This document shows positions 53,142 through 62,812 of a DNA stretch of 64,000 bases, piece by piece. This DNA is from an uncultured Prevotella sp. (lineage in GTDB: Bacteria; Bacteroidota; Bacteroidia; Bacteroidales; Bacteroidaceae). The notes under the pieces are model-generated. The model was not told the DNA's origin and did not search any database. It saw only the letters and a program-made list of their open reading frames with translations. The stretch is taken from assembly GCA_934256705.1 (NCBI GenBank), contig CAKQPF010000001.1, positions 1 through 64,000 of the forward strand, given 5' to 3'. Numbering within the stretch: position 1 is the stretch's first letter; every line of letters begins with the position of its first letter. The position numbers were made by a program, and so were the translations under genes.

Positions 53142-55934
53142 TTATACCGCCTTCACCGGGAAGATGATAAGGGCGGAAGTGCCGTGTCCAGGCTTGGAGT
53201 CGAGGTCGATGGTGCCGTGGAGAAGGGTGAGGATGGACTTCACTATAGCCATCTCCAGCCCCGAGGTATTGTCGGAAGAGGACATCAGATTATCGACGAG
53301 GCGAGGCTGGAACACCTGCTTGAGCGATGTCTGGGGGATGATGTATTCACCGGTCTCCACTATAATGGAGATGGTATCACGGCGATACATATACCTCATG
53401 CGGAGATATCCCGAGGATACGAAGCGGGCGAAGAGCGCTACCGTCTCGGCTATCACGCGGCGGATGAGCACGGCATCGATATGGAGCATGAGGCTCTTTT
53501 CACTCGTTTCCACGCCGTACTCCACCTTTTCGCTGCGGTATTTGTCCACCGTCTCATGGAAAACGTCGGAGAGGAGCTGGCAGAAATCCACGTCCACGGG
53601 GTATTCCTTCATCATTCCGGCATCGATGCGGGAGAGGAAAAGCGTGTCGTCCATGAGGTAAAGCAGGCGTGAGACGTTGTCGCTGACCTTGGAGAGCTGG
53701 CCTTGCTCTACGCTCCTGTCGTCCGTCTGCGCCATGAGTTCTATGCTCTTTGCCATTCCCACGAGCGGATTGCGGACACGGTATGATATGTTGTTTATGA
53801 AACTCTGCTTGAGATTGTCGGTCTCCTTGGCGAGGGAAGTCTCCTCCGAGAGCTTCTGCTGCGACTCCACAAGGTCTGTAATGTCGGTGTGTATGCCGAC
53901 ATAGAGGCACACCTTGCCGTCCTTGTCGTGGACAGGCTGCATCTCCATGTGTATGTTACGGTAACAGCCGTTGCTGTAATGCGTGGTGGTGCGGTAGTTT
54001 GCAGAGACGTTTCCGTCGGTATAGCTGTCCATGAAGGTGAATATCCGGAAGAGTTCGGGCAGCGTATCGCTGGAACATTCGGCGAGCATCTGCAGCTGCG
54101 GCAGCGCAAGAGGCGCTTTCTTGTCCATTCTCGTCGTGCTGACAATCTTGGTCTTGGGGTCATATTTCCCCATTCTGGTGCCGCCGATGTCAAGGGTATA
54201 GTCGAGGTAAGCTGACTGCACGTTTATCTCCTTGAGCAGTTTCTCGCTGTCATCAGCCAGCTTCTGCGCCAGTTCCCTCTTGCCCATCAGGTCGCTTTTG
54301 TCGGAAAGGCTGACGATGAAGCCCAGCGTATTGCCCGCCTTGTCGATGATGCGCTCCATCGATGCCTTGTAATGGAACACGGCTTCGGTCTGCCTTCTGC
54401 CTTCGTCCACGAGGACAAAGCCGTCAGGACGGTCGCTGAGAGCGATGCTACCGGTCAGCGTCACCTTCTCTGTGGAGGCGAGCTGCGCCTCGGAGAAGAG
54501 CGTGAGATGATGGATGTTTATGCCCTTCTGCAGCGCTTTCTCCTGACTTTCCACTCCCATCAGAGTGCATGCAGCCGGGTTGATGGACGTGAGATTGCCG
54601 TCGGCATCGAATCTGTAGAGGCATGTCACTCCCGCATCAAACAGGGTGTTGCCGAGGAATGCCTTCTCCCTCTTGCTCCTGAGCTTGGCTTTTCCCTCCG
54701 TGATGTCACGCTGAATGCCGACGATGCACTTGATATGCTTGTATCCGTCGAGCATGGTTCTCATGCTTAGCTCTATGTCGAGCTGCTTGTTGATGTCGGA
54801 AAGGCAATATCCTTTCACCTGCATCATGATGGAGGAAGCGTCTCCTCTGAGCATGGCTGCGACTTTCTGGTTGATTTTCTCAAACTCATCCTTCGGATAG
54901 AAGAGCGAGAACTCGAAGGTGGAATACTGCTGTCCGGTGTCGCCATGCTTGTCCATCCATGAGTATTTGCCCGTAACGGGGTTGTAGATCCACACTTTTA
55001 TCTTGTTGGCATGATTGACCAGGGCCAGCTGCAGAATGGCGTCACGGAGCCTCAGACGCATCTTCCTGCGCTTGAAATGCACTATGACGACTGCCGCCAC
55101 GATGACGATAACGAAGCAGACGATGACATACCGCGCTATCATCCACACGAGAGGGACGGTCCTCTCCACCTTTTCCGGGTAGAGCCACTTGTCGAAGATT
55201 GCGTCAAGTTCATGGTTCCGGCGCATCGCTTCGAGGGCACTGTCGAGGCGTGCGAGGAGCTTTTCGTCACTGGTAACAAAGCTTGTTTCACCAATAGGGA
55301 TATCCACTGTGCCGACGGAGAAGTCATGGAGATTGTATTTTCTCTTGTAATAATTGAGCGATACTGCGTTCCAGACCACTATGCCACTGTCTGCCATGGC
55401 GAGATCCATAGCGACCTGTTCCATGTCTTCCGCCTGGGTCATGGCGTAATCATAGCCACGGCGCGAGAGGAAACGCTGGGAAGCGCTGCCCTTATGCACG
55501 CTGAAGCGGAGGTTGTAGAGTTGCTCCTGCGTCACCCTTGTCAGGGAATCCCTTGTCGGAGCGAGTATGCCGCCACGGAAAGTGATGATCGGGACTTTGC
55601 CGAACTGCCCGTATTGCGCGTTGTAATCCTTCCTCATGCCGATAGTCACGTCGGCTTTTCCGCCCGTCATGTCACGCCTCACGTCGGTTGAAGGGCGGAG
55701 ATTTATCTTGTAAGGTATCTGGAGACGTTCGAGGATGGTCTTTATCAGTTCGACATGCAGTCCGTCTGGCTGTCCGTCCTTGTTGATGAAGGCGAAAGGT
55801 CGGAGGTTCCATGAGTCCTCATATACGAGTGGTCTGCCTTCTGAATACCGCACATCTGTTCCTCCTGCTTCTGCTCCAACGGGGGCAAAGACAAGCATGA
55901 AGATGAGTATTATTAGCCTTGCGATATTCAGCAT
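53142..55934 (-). CDS. Degenerate sensor histidine kinase (pseudokinase) with periplasmic solute-binding domain
   Basis: 930 residues, same plan as the next gene: signal peptide 1-23, SBP_bac_3-like domain (about 34-255), membrane helix (about 263-287), PAS-like domains (about 305-410, 425-545, 570-690), then a HisKA/HATPase-like end. The kinase motifs are lost: the phosphoacceptor His is Tyr718 (NNISYRVRNPL), the N-box Asn is replaced (ETVALFARFV, about 830-839), the G1 Asp is Glu860 in VETGEYI, and G2 reads NTSGLEMAIV. The fold seems kept to the end (HGTSALIIFPVKAV), so it is not a random pseudogene. It may bind a ligand and control the intact paralogue by heterodimer formation (inference). 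Confidence 0.88.
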   Translation of the reverse strand: MLNIARLIILIFMLVFAPVGAEAGGTDVRYSEGRPLVYEDSWNLRPFAFINKDGQPDGLHVELIKTILERLQIPYKINLRPSTDVRRDMTGGKADVTIGMRKDYNAQYGQFGKVPIITFRGGILAPTRDSLTRVTQEQLYNLRFSVHKGSASQRFLSRRGYDYAMTQAEDMEQVAMDLAMADSGIVVWNAVSLNYYKRKYNLHDFSVGTVDIPIGETSFVTSDEKLLARLDSALEAMRRNHELDAIFDKWLYPEKVERTVPLVWMIARYVIVCFVIVIVAAVVIVHFKRRKMRLRLRDAILQLALVNHANKIKVWIYNPVTGKYSWMDKHGDTGQQYSTFEFSLFYPKDEFEKINQKVAAMLRGDASSIMMQVKGYCLSDINKQLDIELSMRTMLDGYKHIKCIVGIQRDITEGKAKLRSKREKAFLGNTLFDAGVTCLYRFDADGNLTSINPAACTLMGVESQEKALQKGINIHHLTLFSEAQLASTEKVTLTGSIALSDRPDGFVLVDEGRRQTEAVFHYKASMERIIDKAGNTLGFIVSLSDKSDLMGKRELAQKLADDSEKLLKEINVQSAYLDYTLDIGGTRMGKYDPKTKIVSTTRMDKKAPLALPQLQMLAECSSDTLPELFRIFTFMDSYTDGNVSANYRTTTHYSNGCYRNIHMEMQPVHDKDGKVCLYVGIHTDITDLVESQQKLSEETSLAKETDNLKQSFINNISYRVRNPLVGMAKSIELMAQTDDRSVEQGQLSKVSDNVSRLLYLMDDTLFLSRIDAGMMKEYPVDVDFCQLLSDVFHETVDKYRSEKVEYGVETSEKSLMLHIDAVLIRRVIAETVALFARFVSSGYLRMRYMYRRDTISIIVETGEYIIPQTSLKQVFQPRLVDNLMSSSDNTSGLEMAIVKSILTLLHGTIDLDSKPGHGTSALIIFPVKAV

Positions 55935-56213
55935 GATGTATTTTTTTTAAATATTAGTATGCCTTTACTGTATTTCTACGTTGACATAATCCTGTTTTTT
56001 GTCGCTAACAGGGTATCTGCCACCCCGTCGCGACGATGTTCTGATACTGTTTCTGTATTCTGGTCTTTAGTAATTAAGGCTCACCACGGAGCACTGTTTC
56101 GTCCATTCTTAGCAAGGTCAGTATATCTTTAGCGGTGTAAATATCAAGTCATTAGCCTGCCCTTCAGGCCTTGTGGACCGCTTTATGTTGTCAGATTTAC
56201 ATTTAATTCATTG

Positions 56214-56245
56214 CAAAAGTAATCAAAGTTTTCCTTTTTTCCAAA
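56214..56245 (-). promoter_or_regulatory. Possible promoter of the pseudokinase gene
   Basis: On minus TTTG (56242-56245), 20 nt, TACTTTTG (56214-56221) then CAA. Confidence 0.55.
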
Positions 56246-56373
56246 CTTTTCCTTGGATATTTTAATCCCCCATTCCATTATTTTCTGCCCTTGAGGGGGT
56301 TGGGATAACGGGATGGGGGTGTTTTGTTGTCTTGTGGTCTTGTGGTTTTGTTGTTTTGTTGGTATGTTGGTAA

Positions 56374-56404
56374 CCAACGGTAAAAGCCGTTGGCACAGTG
56401 GCGG
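56374..56404 (+). repeat. Family A hairpin repeat, copy 13
   Basis: Arms CCAACGG/CCGTTGG, loop TAAAAG, tail CACAGTGGCGG. This copy has four of seven arm pairs different from copy 1, yet pairing is perfect and the tail unchanged. Confidence 0.85.
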
Positions 56405-56465
56405 CCAACTGAGGCAAGCCACCAAACAACCAGACAACTAAACCACAAAACCACTAAACCACATA

Positions 56466-57221
56466 TCAGTCAGCGAGCTTAGCGCAGATGTACTCACGGT
56501 TGAGGCGAGCGATGTTGGCGATAGACTCGTTCTTAGGGCATACAGCCTCGCAGGCACGGGTGTTGGTACAGTTACCGAAGCCGAGCTCATCCATCTTGGC
56601 GATCATAGCCTTAGCACGCTTAGCAGCCTCAGGGCGACCCTGTGGGAGGAGAGCGAGCTGGCTTACCTTAGATGAAAGGAAGAGCATAGCGGAACCGTTC
56701 TTACAAGCAGCCACGCAAGCACCGCAGCCGATACATGTAGCGCAGTCCATAGCCTCGTCAGCATTCTGCTTAGGGATGAGGATAGCGTTAGCGTCCTGAG
56801 CCTGACCTGTGCGGATAGTGTTGTAGCCACCGGCAGCGATGATCTTGTCGAATGCAGAGCGGTCAACCATGCAGTCCTTGATGACTGGGAAGCCAGCAGA
56901 GCGCCAAGGCTCTACGGTGATGGTCTCTCCGTCGTGGAAACGACGCATATAGAGCTGACATGTAGTAGCTCCCTGCTCGGTCTTTCCGTGTGGTGTACCG
57001 TTGATATAGAGTGAGCACATACCGCAGATGCCCTCGCGGCAGTCGTGATCGAACACGAATGGCTCCTTGCCTTCGCTGATCAACTGCTCGTTGAGCATAT
57101 CGAGCATTTCAAGGAATGAAGTATCGTCAGGGATATTCTTCATCTCACGCTCTTCGAAATGACCCTTTTCCTTTGGGCCATTCTGCTTCCAATATTTTAT
57201 TGTGAATGAAATGTTTGCCAT
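56466..57221 (-). CDS. frdB: Fumarate reductase / succinate dehydrogenase iron-sulfur subunit
   Basis: 251 residues. N-terminal 2Fe-2S ferredoxin domain (CREGICGMC ... C), then the two cluster-binding motifs CATCIGCGACVAACK and CTNTRACEAVCPK for 4Fe-4S and 3Fe-4S. It passes electrons between the FAD subunit and the cytochrome b subunit. In fermenting Bacteroidales the complex works mainly as fumarate reductase, forming succinate. It is separated from frdA by 528 bp that contain an unrelated gene. Confidence 0.96.
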   Translation of the reverse strand: MANISFTIKYWKQNGPKEKGHFEEREMKNIPDDTSFLEMLDMLNEQLISEGKEPFVFDHDCREGICGMCSLYINGTPHGKTEQGATTCQLYMRRFHDGETITVEPWRSAGFPVIKDCMVDRSAFDKIIAAGGYNTIRTGQAQDANAILIPKQNADEAMDCATCIGCGACVAACKNGSAMLFLSSKVSQLALLPQGRPEAAKRAKAMIAKMDELGFGNCTNTRACEAVCPKNESIANIARLNREYICAKLAD

Positions 57222-57336
57222 TGTTTGTTATATGGTTGTGGGTTGTTGGTTGTGGGTTGTTGGTATATTAGTATTTACTTCTTAGGGATTTCTGGTTACA
57301 GCTTCATTCCAAGAGAAATACATATTTTGGAGTAGA

Positions 57337-57696
57337 TCAATATTTGCTTCTTGCGCTTATCAGCATCCTTAATTTCGCATTTACCTCATTGTTCATCGCT
57401 TCAAGCAACTCATATTGCGCCTTGCTGATGAATTGAAGATTATATGCCAGGATAATCTGAGTCTCCAGTTCATTGGAAGAACCGAGGGATATATATAGAA
57501 AATGTATAAGTTCAGTATTGCTGGAGCGTCCATATCCCTCTGCTATATTAGAGGTAATGGATACTGCGGCACGACGCATCTGGCTTACTAATCCATATAA
57601 TTCATCACGGGGAAAACCTCTTGTGATCTGATATAGTTCAGTAGCAAACAGCATTGCCTTTTGCCAAACTTGAAGATTTCTATAAGGTCCTAACAT
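57337..57696 (-). CDS. Four-helix-bundle protein (S23 / 23S rRNA intervening-sequence family)
   Basis: 119 residues, all helical. Motifs LQVWQKAM (near 8), GFPRDELYGLVSQMRRAAVSI (about 27-47), SNIAEGYGR (about 49-57) and SSNELETQI are those of the TIGR02436 four-helix-bundle family, first met in intervening sequences of 23S rRNA genes and also scattered between protein genes. Function unknown. It sits in the same direction between frdB and frdA, 53 bp behind frdA and 115 bp before frdB, with GGTTGTTGGTTGTGGG simple repeats beside it (57229-57266). The gene looks intact; it seems to be an insertion into the operon. Confidence 0.9.
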   Translation of the reverse strand: MLGPYRNLQVWQKAMLFATELYQITRGFPRDELYGLVSQMRRAAVSITSNIAEGYGRSSNTELIHFLYISLGSSNELETQIILAYNLQFISKAQYELLEAMNNEVNAKLRMLISARSKY

Positions 57697-57749
57697 AAGA
57701 AGACACGTAATCTACCGATAACCAAAAACCGACAACCAAAAACCATTTG

Positions 57750-59732
57750 TTAGTTCTTATAATTTCTAGTCTGAACCTTGATTATCTCATACTCAAGTGG
57801 TTCCTTCACGAGGACAGGAGCAGTCTCGTCGTTGCCCTGGTAATCCCAGGCACCTACGTAGAAGAAGTGCTCGTCGTCACGCTTTGCCTCGCCTTCCTCG
57901 GTCTGGTGCTCCTCACGGAAGTGACCGCCACAAGACTCCTCACGGTGGAGGGCGTCGTAAGCGATGAGCTCACCCATGATGATGAAGTCGCGGAGGTGGA
58001 TAGCCTTGTCAAGCTCTACGTTGAGACCTTCCTTGGTGCCTGGCACGAAGAGGTTGGTGTTGAATTCCTTGCGGAGCTCCTTCATGAGCTTCAAGCCTTC
58101 CTCAAGTCCTTCCTTGGTACGACCCATACCTACATGCTCCCAGAGGATGTGACCGAGCTCCTTGTGGATAGAGTCAACGGAACGCTTGCCCTGGATGTTG
58201 AGCAGACGTGTGAGCTCTGCGTCAACTGCCTTCTCTGCCTCTGCAAACTCTGGCATATCAGTAGAGAGACGTGGCCAGATAGACTGGTCAGCGAGGTAGT
58301 TCTGGATAGTGTAAGGGAGTACGAAGTAACCATCAGCAAGACCCTGCATGAGAGCGGAAGCACCGAGACGGTTTGCACCGTGGTCAGAGAAGTTACACTC
58401 ACCGATAGCGAAGAGGCCAGGGATTGTGGTCATAAGCTCGTAGTCCACCCAGATACCGCCCATGGTATAGTGGATAGCTGGGAAGATCATCATTGGCTTG
58501 TAGTAGTCGAAACCACCCTCTGAGCGTACGAACTCGCCTGGGTTTACGTCAGTGATTTCCTCATACATATCAAAGAGGTTACCATAACGCTGGCGGATTT
58601 CGTCGAGACCGAGACGCTGGATTGACTCAGAGAAGTCGAGGAATACAGCGAGACCGGTGTTGTTTACGCCGAAGCCCTTGTCGCAACGCTCCTTAGCGGC
58701 ACGTGATGCAACGTCACGTGGCACGAGGTTACCGAATGCTGGATAGCGACGCTCGAGATAGTAGTCACGATCCTGCTCTGGGATATCCCAGCCCTGCTTG
58801 GTGCCTGCCTGGAGAGCCTTTGCGTCCTCAAGCTTCTTTGGTACCCAGATACGTCCGTCGTTACGGAGTGACTCAGACATAAGGGTAAGCTTGGACTGGT
58901 TGTCACCATGCACTGGAATACATGTAGGGTGGATCTGCACGTAAGAAGGGTTAGCGAACATAGCGCCCTTACGGTAGCACTGAACAGCTGCTGTACAGTT
59001 ACATCCCATAGCGTTTGTAGAGAGGAAGTAAGCGTTTCCGTAGCCACCGGTAGCGATTACTACAGCGTTTGCAGAGAAGCGCTCAAGCTTGCCGGTAATG
59101 AGGTTCTTGGCGATGATACCGCGAGCACGGCCGTCGATAATTACTACGTCTTCCATCTCATAGCGGGTAAAGAGCTTTACCTTGCCAGCGTGAACCTGGC
59201 ACATGAGTGAAGAGTAAGCACCGAGAAGCAACTGCTGACCGGTCTGTCCCTTTGCATAGAATGTACGTGATACCTGTGCACCGCCGAATGAACGGTTGGC
59301 GAGCATGCCGCCGTACTCACGTGCGAATGGTACACCCTGTGCCACGCACTGGTCGATGATATTATTTGATACCTCTGCAAGACGATATACGTTAGCCTCA
59401 CGTGCACGGTAGTCACCGCCCTTTACTGTATCATAGAAGAGGCGATATACTGAGTCACCGTCATTCTGATAGCACTTGGCTGCATTGATACCACCCTGTG
59501 CTGCGATAGAGTGAGCACGACGTGGAGAGTCCTGGATGCAGAAGTTCAATACATTGAAGCCCATCTCGCCGAGTGAACTTGCAGCGCTGGCACCTGCCAG
59601 ACCGGTTCCTACTACGATAATGTCGAGCTTCAGTTTGTTCTTAGGGTTTACCAGACGCTGGTGTGCCTTGAATTCGGTCCACTTCTGTGCTACTGGTCCT
59701 TCTGGTATTCTTGAATTTAAAACTTTAGTCAT
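57750..59732 (-). CDS. frdA: Fumarate reductase / succinate dehydrogenase flavoprotein subunit
   Basis: 660 residues. FAD-binding [17 protein letters not shown] (about 40-56), the covalent-flavin region [12 protein letters not shown], the substrate-site segment HPTCIP and the active-site Arg region [11 protein letters not shown] are all present. Start taken at [12 protein letters not shown] (59732), the form usual in Bacteroidetes; an in-frame Met ten codons upstream (59762) exists. Lies 98 bp behind frdC. Confidence 0.95.
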   Translation of the reverse strand: MTKVLNSRIPEGPVAQKWTEFKAHQRLVNPKNKLKLDIIVVGTGLAGASAASSLGEMGFNVLNFCIQDSPRRAHSIAAQGGINAAKCYQNDGDSVYRLFYDTVKGGDYRAREANVYRLAEVSNNIIDQCVAQGVPFAREYGGMLANRSFGGAQVSRTFYAKGQTGQQLLLGAYSSLMCQVHAGKVKLFTRYEMEDVVIIDGRARGIIAKNLITGKLERFSANAVVIATGGYGNAYFLSTNAMGCNCTAAVQCYRKGAMFANPSYVQIHPTCIPVHGDNQSKLTLMSESLRNDGRIWVPKKLEDAKALQAGTKQGWDIPEQDRDYYLERRYPAFGNLVPRDVASRAAKERCDKGFGVNNTGLAVFLDFSESIQRLGLDEIRQRYGNLFDMYEEITDVNPGEFVRSEGGFDYYKPMMIFPAIHYTMGGIWVDYELMTTIPGLFAIGECNFSDHGANRLGASALMQGLADGYFVLPYTIQNYLADQSIWPRLSTDMPEFAEAEKAVDAELTRLLNIQGKRSVDSIHKELGHILWEHVGMGRTKEGLEEGLKLMKELRKEFNTNLFVPGTKEGLNVELDKAIHLRDFIIMGELIAYDALHREESCGGHFREEHQTEEGEAKRDDEHFFYVGAWDYQGNDETAPVLVKEPLEYEIIKVQTRNYKN

Positions 59733-59830
59733 TTTTGTCTTTGATTTTTGCAGTTTCGTCATGTTGCCGTTCCGTCAGCCTCGCGGGGCGTGGGGGATGG
59801 CGCTACGACCAAACAACTATTTTTTCAACG

Positions 59831-60508
59831 TTAGCAGCAACCGAAGAGATTGCAAGCGAAGAAGTAGAGCACTACTACTGCGAAGCCGGCAAAGAGCAGG
59901 GTAGCATAAGCGATGCTGATTACCTTCCAGCGGCAGAACCATGTCTTGCCGTTCCAACCCATTGTCTGGATAGCGCTCCAGAAACCGTGGGTCAGGTGGA
60001 ACCAGAGTGCACCGAGCCAGATGAGATACAGGATAACATAGATAGGCTGGCTGAATGTCTCGCGAATCCAGTGAACACCGTCAGCAGCAAAAATAGTGTT
60101 GCCGCCAGGGAGAAGCTCCTGAGCCATCATGTTCCACCAGAAATTGTAGAGGTGGAGCAGAAGACCTACCAGCACGATGATACCGAGAACGAGCATGTTC
60201 TGAGATGCCCACTCCACCTTGGAAGGCTTGTCAACGACTTCATAACCATCGGTACCACGAGCCTTGCGGTTCTGTGCGGTAAGGATGAAAGCATACAGGA
60301 TGTGAAGCACTGCCAATGCTGCAAGACCCAATGTAGCTGCTACGGCATACCAGTTGGCACCGAGCATCTCACAGATCATGTTGTAGCCTTCTTCTGAGAA
60401 AAGCGCCACCACGTTCATTGACATGTGGAATGTTAAGAACAGGATGAGGGCCATACCTGTCAATGACATTACAACCTTCCTTCCGATTGATGAATTAAAT
60501 AACCACAT
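59831..60508 (-). CDS. frdC: Fumarate reductase / succinate dehydrogenase cytochrome b subunit
   Basis: 225 residues with five membrane helices and heme-ligand histidines (FHMSMNVV near 28, LHILYAF near 89, HLYNFWW near 145, HLTHGFW near 194). It anchors the complex and exchanges electrons with menaquinone. First gene of the operon, with a promoter at 60651-60681. Confidence 0.95.
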   Translation of the reverse strand: MWLFNSSIGRKVVMSLTGMALILFLTFHMSMNVVALFSEEGYNMICEMLGANWYAVAATLGLAALAVLHILYAFILTAQNRKARGTDGYEVVDKPSKVEWASQNMLVLGIIVLVGLLLHLYNFWWNMMAQELLPGGNTIFAADGVHWIRETFSQPIYVILYLIWLGALWFHLTHGFWSAIQTMGWNGKTWFCRWKVISIAYATLLFAGFAVVVLYFFACNLFGCC

Positions 60509-60650
60509 AAATGATAGTTGTTTTGATTAAAAAAAAGTTATTAAATTGATGTTTTTTGATATTTTTCTGCAACAAAGGGGCAATCCTCATTTTTACTGCC
60601 GACAACGCATCATCGACCAATAAGGACACATAATATTATATAAACGACTA

Positions 60651-60681
60651 CAAAATTAGTAATTTTTAATTAAAAGACAAA
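60651..60681 (-). promoter_or_regulatory. frd operon promoter
   Basis: On minus TTTG (60678-60681), 19 nt, TAATTTTG (60651-60658). Leader of about 140 nt. Only 10 bp separate its -33 box from that of the divergent mnmG promoter. Confidence 0.7.
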
Positions 60682-60690
60682 CTTTTCCTC

Positions 60691-60720
60691 TTGAAAATTC
60701 AAAATTTCTTGTTAATTTTG
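60691..60720 (+). promoter_or_regulatory. mnmG promoter
   Basis: TTG (60691-60693), 19 nt, TAATTTTG (60713-60720), giving an mRNA that begins only about 10 nt before the ATG. Confidence 0.7.
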
Positions 60721-60737
60721 CCGAAAATTTCAAGAAA

Positions 60738-62657
60738 ATGACAACTCTGTATTACGATGTTATTGTTGTAGGCGGTGGTCACGCCGGATGTGAAGCCGCA
60801 CACGCAGCCGCTAAAATGGGCGCTAAGACTTGCCTCATTACGATGGACATGAACAAAATAGCCCAGATGTCCTGTAACCCAGCCGTAGGTGGTATCGCCA
60901 AAGGACAGATAGTACGCGAAGTCGATGCACTCGGAGGAGGCATGGGTATCGTCACCGATGCCACTGCCATACAGTTTCGTATGCTCAACAGAAGTAAGGG
61001 ACCTGCCATGTGGTCGCCACGAGCGCAATGCGACAGAGAGAAATTCATCTGGCAATGGCGACACGTCCTCGACCATACCGACCGGCTCGACATCTGGCAA
61101 GACCAGGTCGATGAACTCATATACGACTCCACCTCTTCCTCCACCACAAGCATCAAAGGCGTGCGCACCATCTGGGGAGTGGAGATTATGGCGCCTGCCG
61201 TCGTAATAACTGCCGGCACCTTCCTCAACGGACTCATGCACGTGGGACGCAAGATGGTGGCAGGAGGACGATGCGCCGAGCCTGCCGTACCTCATCTGAC
61301 GGAGTCCATCAATGCCATCGGCATCAAGTCGGCAAGGATGAAGACCGGAACGCCTGTGCGCATCGACAAGAGAAGCGTGCACTTCGAAGACACCACCATA
61401 CAGCCGGGCGAGAATGACTACCATCAGTTTTCATTCATCGGAGAACACCGACACCTGGAGCAGTTGCCTTGCTGGACTTTCGACACCAACAAAGAAGCAC
61501 ACGAGACTCTCCTCAAAGGACTTCCTGACTCACCGCTCTTCAATGGTCAGATAAAATCTACCGGACCACGCTACTGTCCTTCAGTAGAGACTAAGCTCGT
61601 CACATTCCCCGATCGCGACCACCATCCGCTCTTCCTCGAACCGGAAGGCACGGAGACAAACGAGATGTATCTCAACGGATTCTCCAGCAGTATGCCTATC
61701 GAGATTCAGTTGGAAGCGCTGCGAAAGATTCCTGCCCTGCGCGATGTCAAAGTATATAGACCGGGCTACGCCATAGAGTATGACTACTTCGACCCTACCC
61801 AACTCACCCACTCTCTCATGAGCAAACTCTGCGACGGTCTCTTCTTCGCCGGACAGGTGAACGGCACCACGGGATATGAGGAAGCCGCAGGACAGGGCAT
61901 TATAGCCGGCATAAACGCCACTCTCTTCGCCGGAAGCCGTGGCACTGCCGATTGCGACGCCAGTATCGGCAAGCCTTTCACACTCTCTCGCGACGAAGCA
62001 TATATCGGTGTACTCATCGACGATCTCGTCACAAAGGGCGTAGATGAACCGTATCGTATGTTTACCTCCAGAGCGGAATACCGCATCCTGCTCCGACAGG
62101 ACGATGCCGATGCCCGTCTCACCGAGCGTTCCCACGCTGTAGGTCTCGCCTCCACCGACCGTCTCAACTGGTGGATGGAGAAAAAGAAGCACATAGAGGA
62201 CATCATACGCTACTGCGACATCACAAACGTCAAACCGAAGGAAGTGAACGCTGTGCTCGATTCCATCGGCACTACCCCACTCCAATGCGGATGCAAGCTC
62301 CGCGAACTCATCGCCCGACCGGGTGTCTCAATCCATCAGATTGCGGAAGCATTGCCGGGACTGCACGCCCTCCTCGACGCTCCAGCCAACCGTCATCAGG
62401 AAATCGCGGAGACAGCGGAGATTCAGGTGAAGTATCAGGGATACATCGAGCGCGAGAAGCAAGCAGCAGAAAAGATGCACCGACTGGAGAACATCCGCAT
62501 ACAAGGTCACTTCAAATACGATGAACTCAACGGTCTCTCCACCGAAGCAAGGCAGAAACTCACCGTCATAAATCCCGAGACTCTCGCCCAAGCATCCCGA
62601 ATCCCAGGCGTATCTCCAAGCGACATCAACGTCCTCCTCGTCCTGATGAAAAGATGA
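60738..62657 (+). CDS. mnmG: tRNA uridine-5-carboxymethylaminomethyl modification enzyme MnmG (GidA)
   Basis: 639 residues. FAD-binding GGGHAGCEAAHAAAKMG (about 13-29), GidA signatures NPAVGGIAKGQIVREVDALGG and GQVNGTTGYEEAAGQG, and the C-terminal helical domain. With MnmE it modifies the wobble uridine of several tRNAs. GidA is often close to the replication origin; the parS-like sites downstream fit that. The mnmG-apt-uvrC order is common in Bacteroidales. Confidence 0.96.
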   Translation: MTTLYYDVIVVGGGHAGCEAAHAAAKMGAKTCLITMDMNKIAQMSCNPAVGGIAKGQIVREVDALGGGMGIVTDATAIQFRMLNRSKGPAMWSPRAQCDREKFIWQWRHVLDHTDRLDIWQDQVDELIYDSTSSSTTSIKGVRTIWGVEIMAPAVVITAGTFLNGLMHVGRKMVAGGRCAEPAVPHLTESINAIGIKSARMKTGTPVRIDKRSVHFEDTTIQPGENDYHQFSFIGEHRHLEQLPCWTFDTNKEAHETLLKGLPDSPLFNGQIKSTGPRYCPSVETKLVTFPDRDHHPLFLEPEGTETNEMYLNGFSSSMPIEIQLEALRKIPALRDVKVYRPGYAIEYDYFDPTQLTHSLMSKLCDGLFFAGQVNGTTGYEEAAGQGIIAGINATLFAGSRGTADCDASIGKPFTLSRDEAYIGVLIDDLVTKGVDEPYRMFTSRAEYRILLRQDDADARLTERSHAVGLASTDRLNWWMEKKKHIEDIIRYCDITNVKPKEVNAVLDSIGTTPLQCGCKLRELIARPGVSIHQIAEALPGLHALLDAPANRHQEIAETAEIQVKYQGYIEREKQAAEKMHRLENIRIQGHFKYDELNGLSTEARQKLTVINPETLAQASRIPGVSPSDINVLLVLMKR

Positions 62658-62766
62658 TGGCAATTCATAATGCATAATTCATAATGCATAATTCATAATG
62701 CCAAAAGAGTATCTCCAGCGAAAATAATTAAGAATTATGAATTATGCATTATGAATTATGAATTGA
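62658..62766. repeat. AT-rich inverted repeat between mnmG and apt
   Basis: AATTCATAATGCATAATTCA repeated about three times faces TGAATTATGCATTATGAATT around GCCAAAAGAGTATCTCCAGC. Sister of 14893-15016. It begins six bases behind the mnmG stop. Confidence 0.8.
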
Positions 62767-62773
62767 AACCGTC

Positions 62774-62789
62774 TGTTCCACGTGAAACA
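62774..62789. promoter_or_regulatory. parS-like site 1
   Basis: TGTTCCACGTGAAACA, 15 of 16 positions of the ParB-binding consensus TGTTTCACGTGAAACA. It lies 24 bp before apt. Confidence 0.75.
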
Positions 62790-62812
62790 ATATCAACAAA
62801 AACCATATCAAC

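Larger units (their letters stand above)
55935..56465. other. Leader of the pseudokinase gene and repeat-rich gap
   Basis: About 530 bp. A possible promoter is at 56214-56245, giving a leader of about 280 nt (55935-56213) without other recognisable features. Beyond it lie a C/G-rich spot (56286-56322), TTGTGGTTTTGTTGTTTTG simple repeat (56322-56370), family A copy 13 and an ACAACTAAACCACAAAACC simple repeat (56420-56465) at the end of the fumarate reductase operon. Confidence 0.6.
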
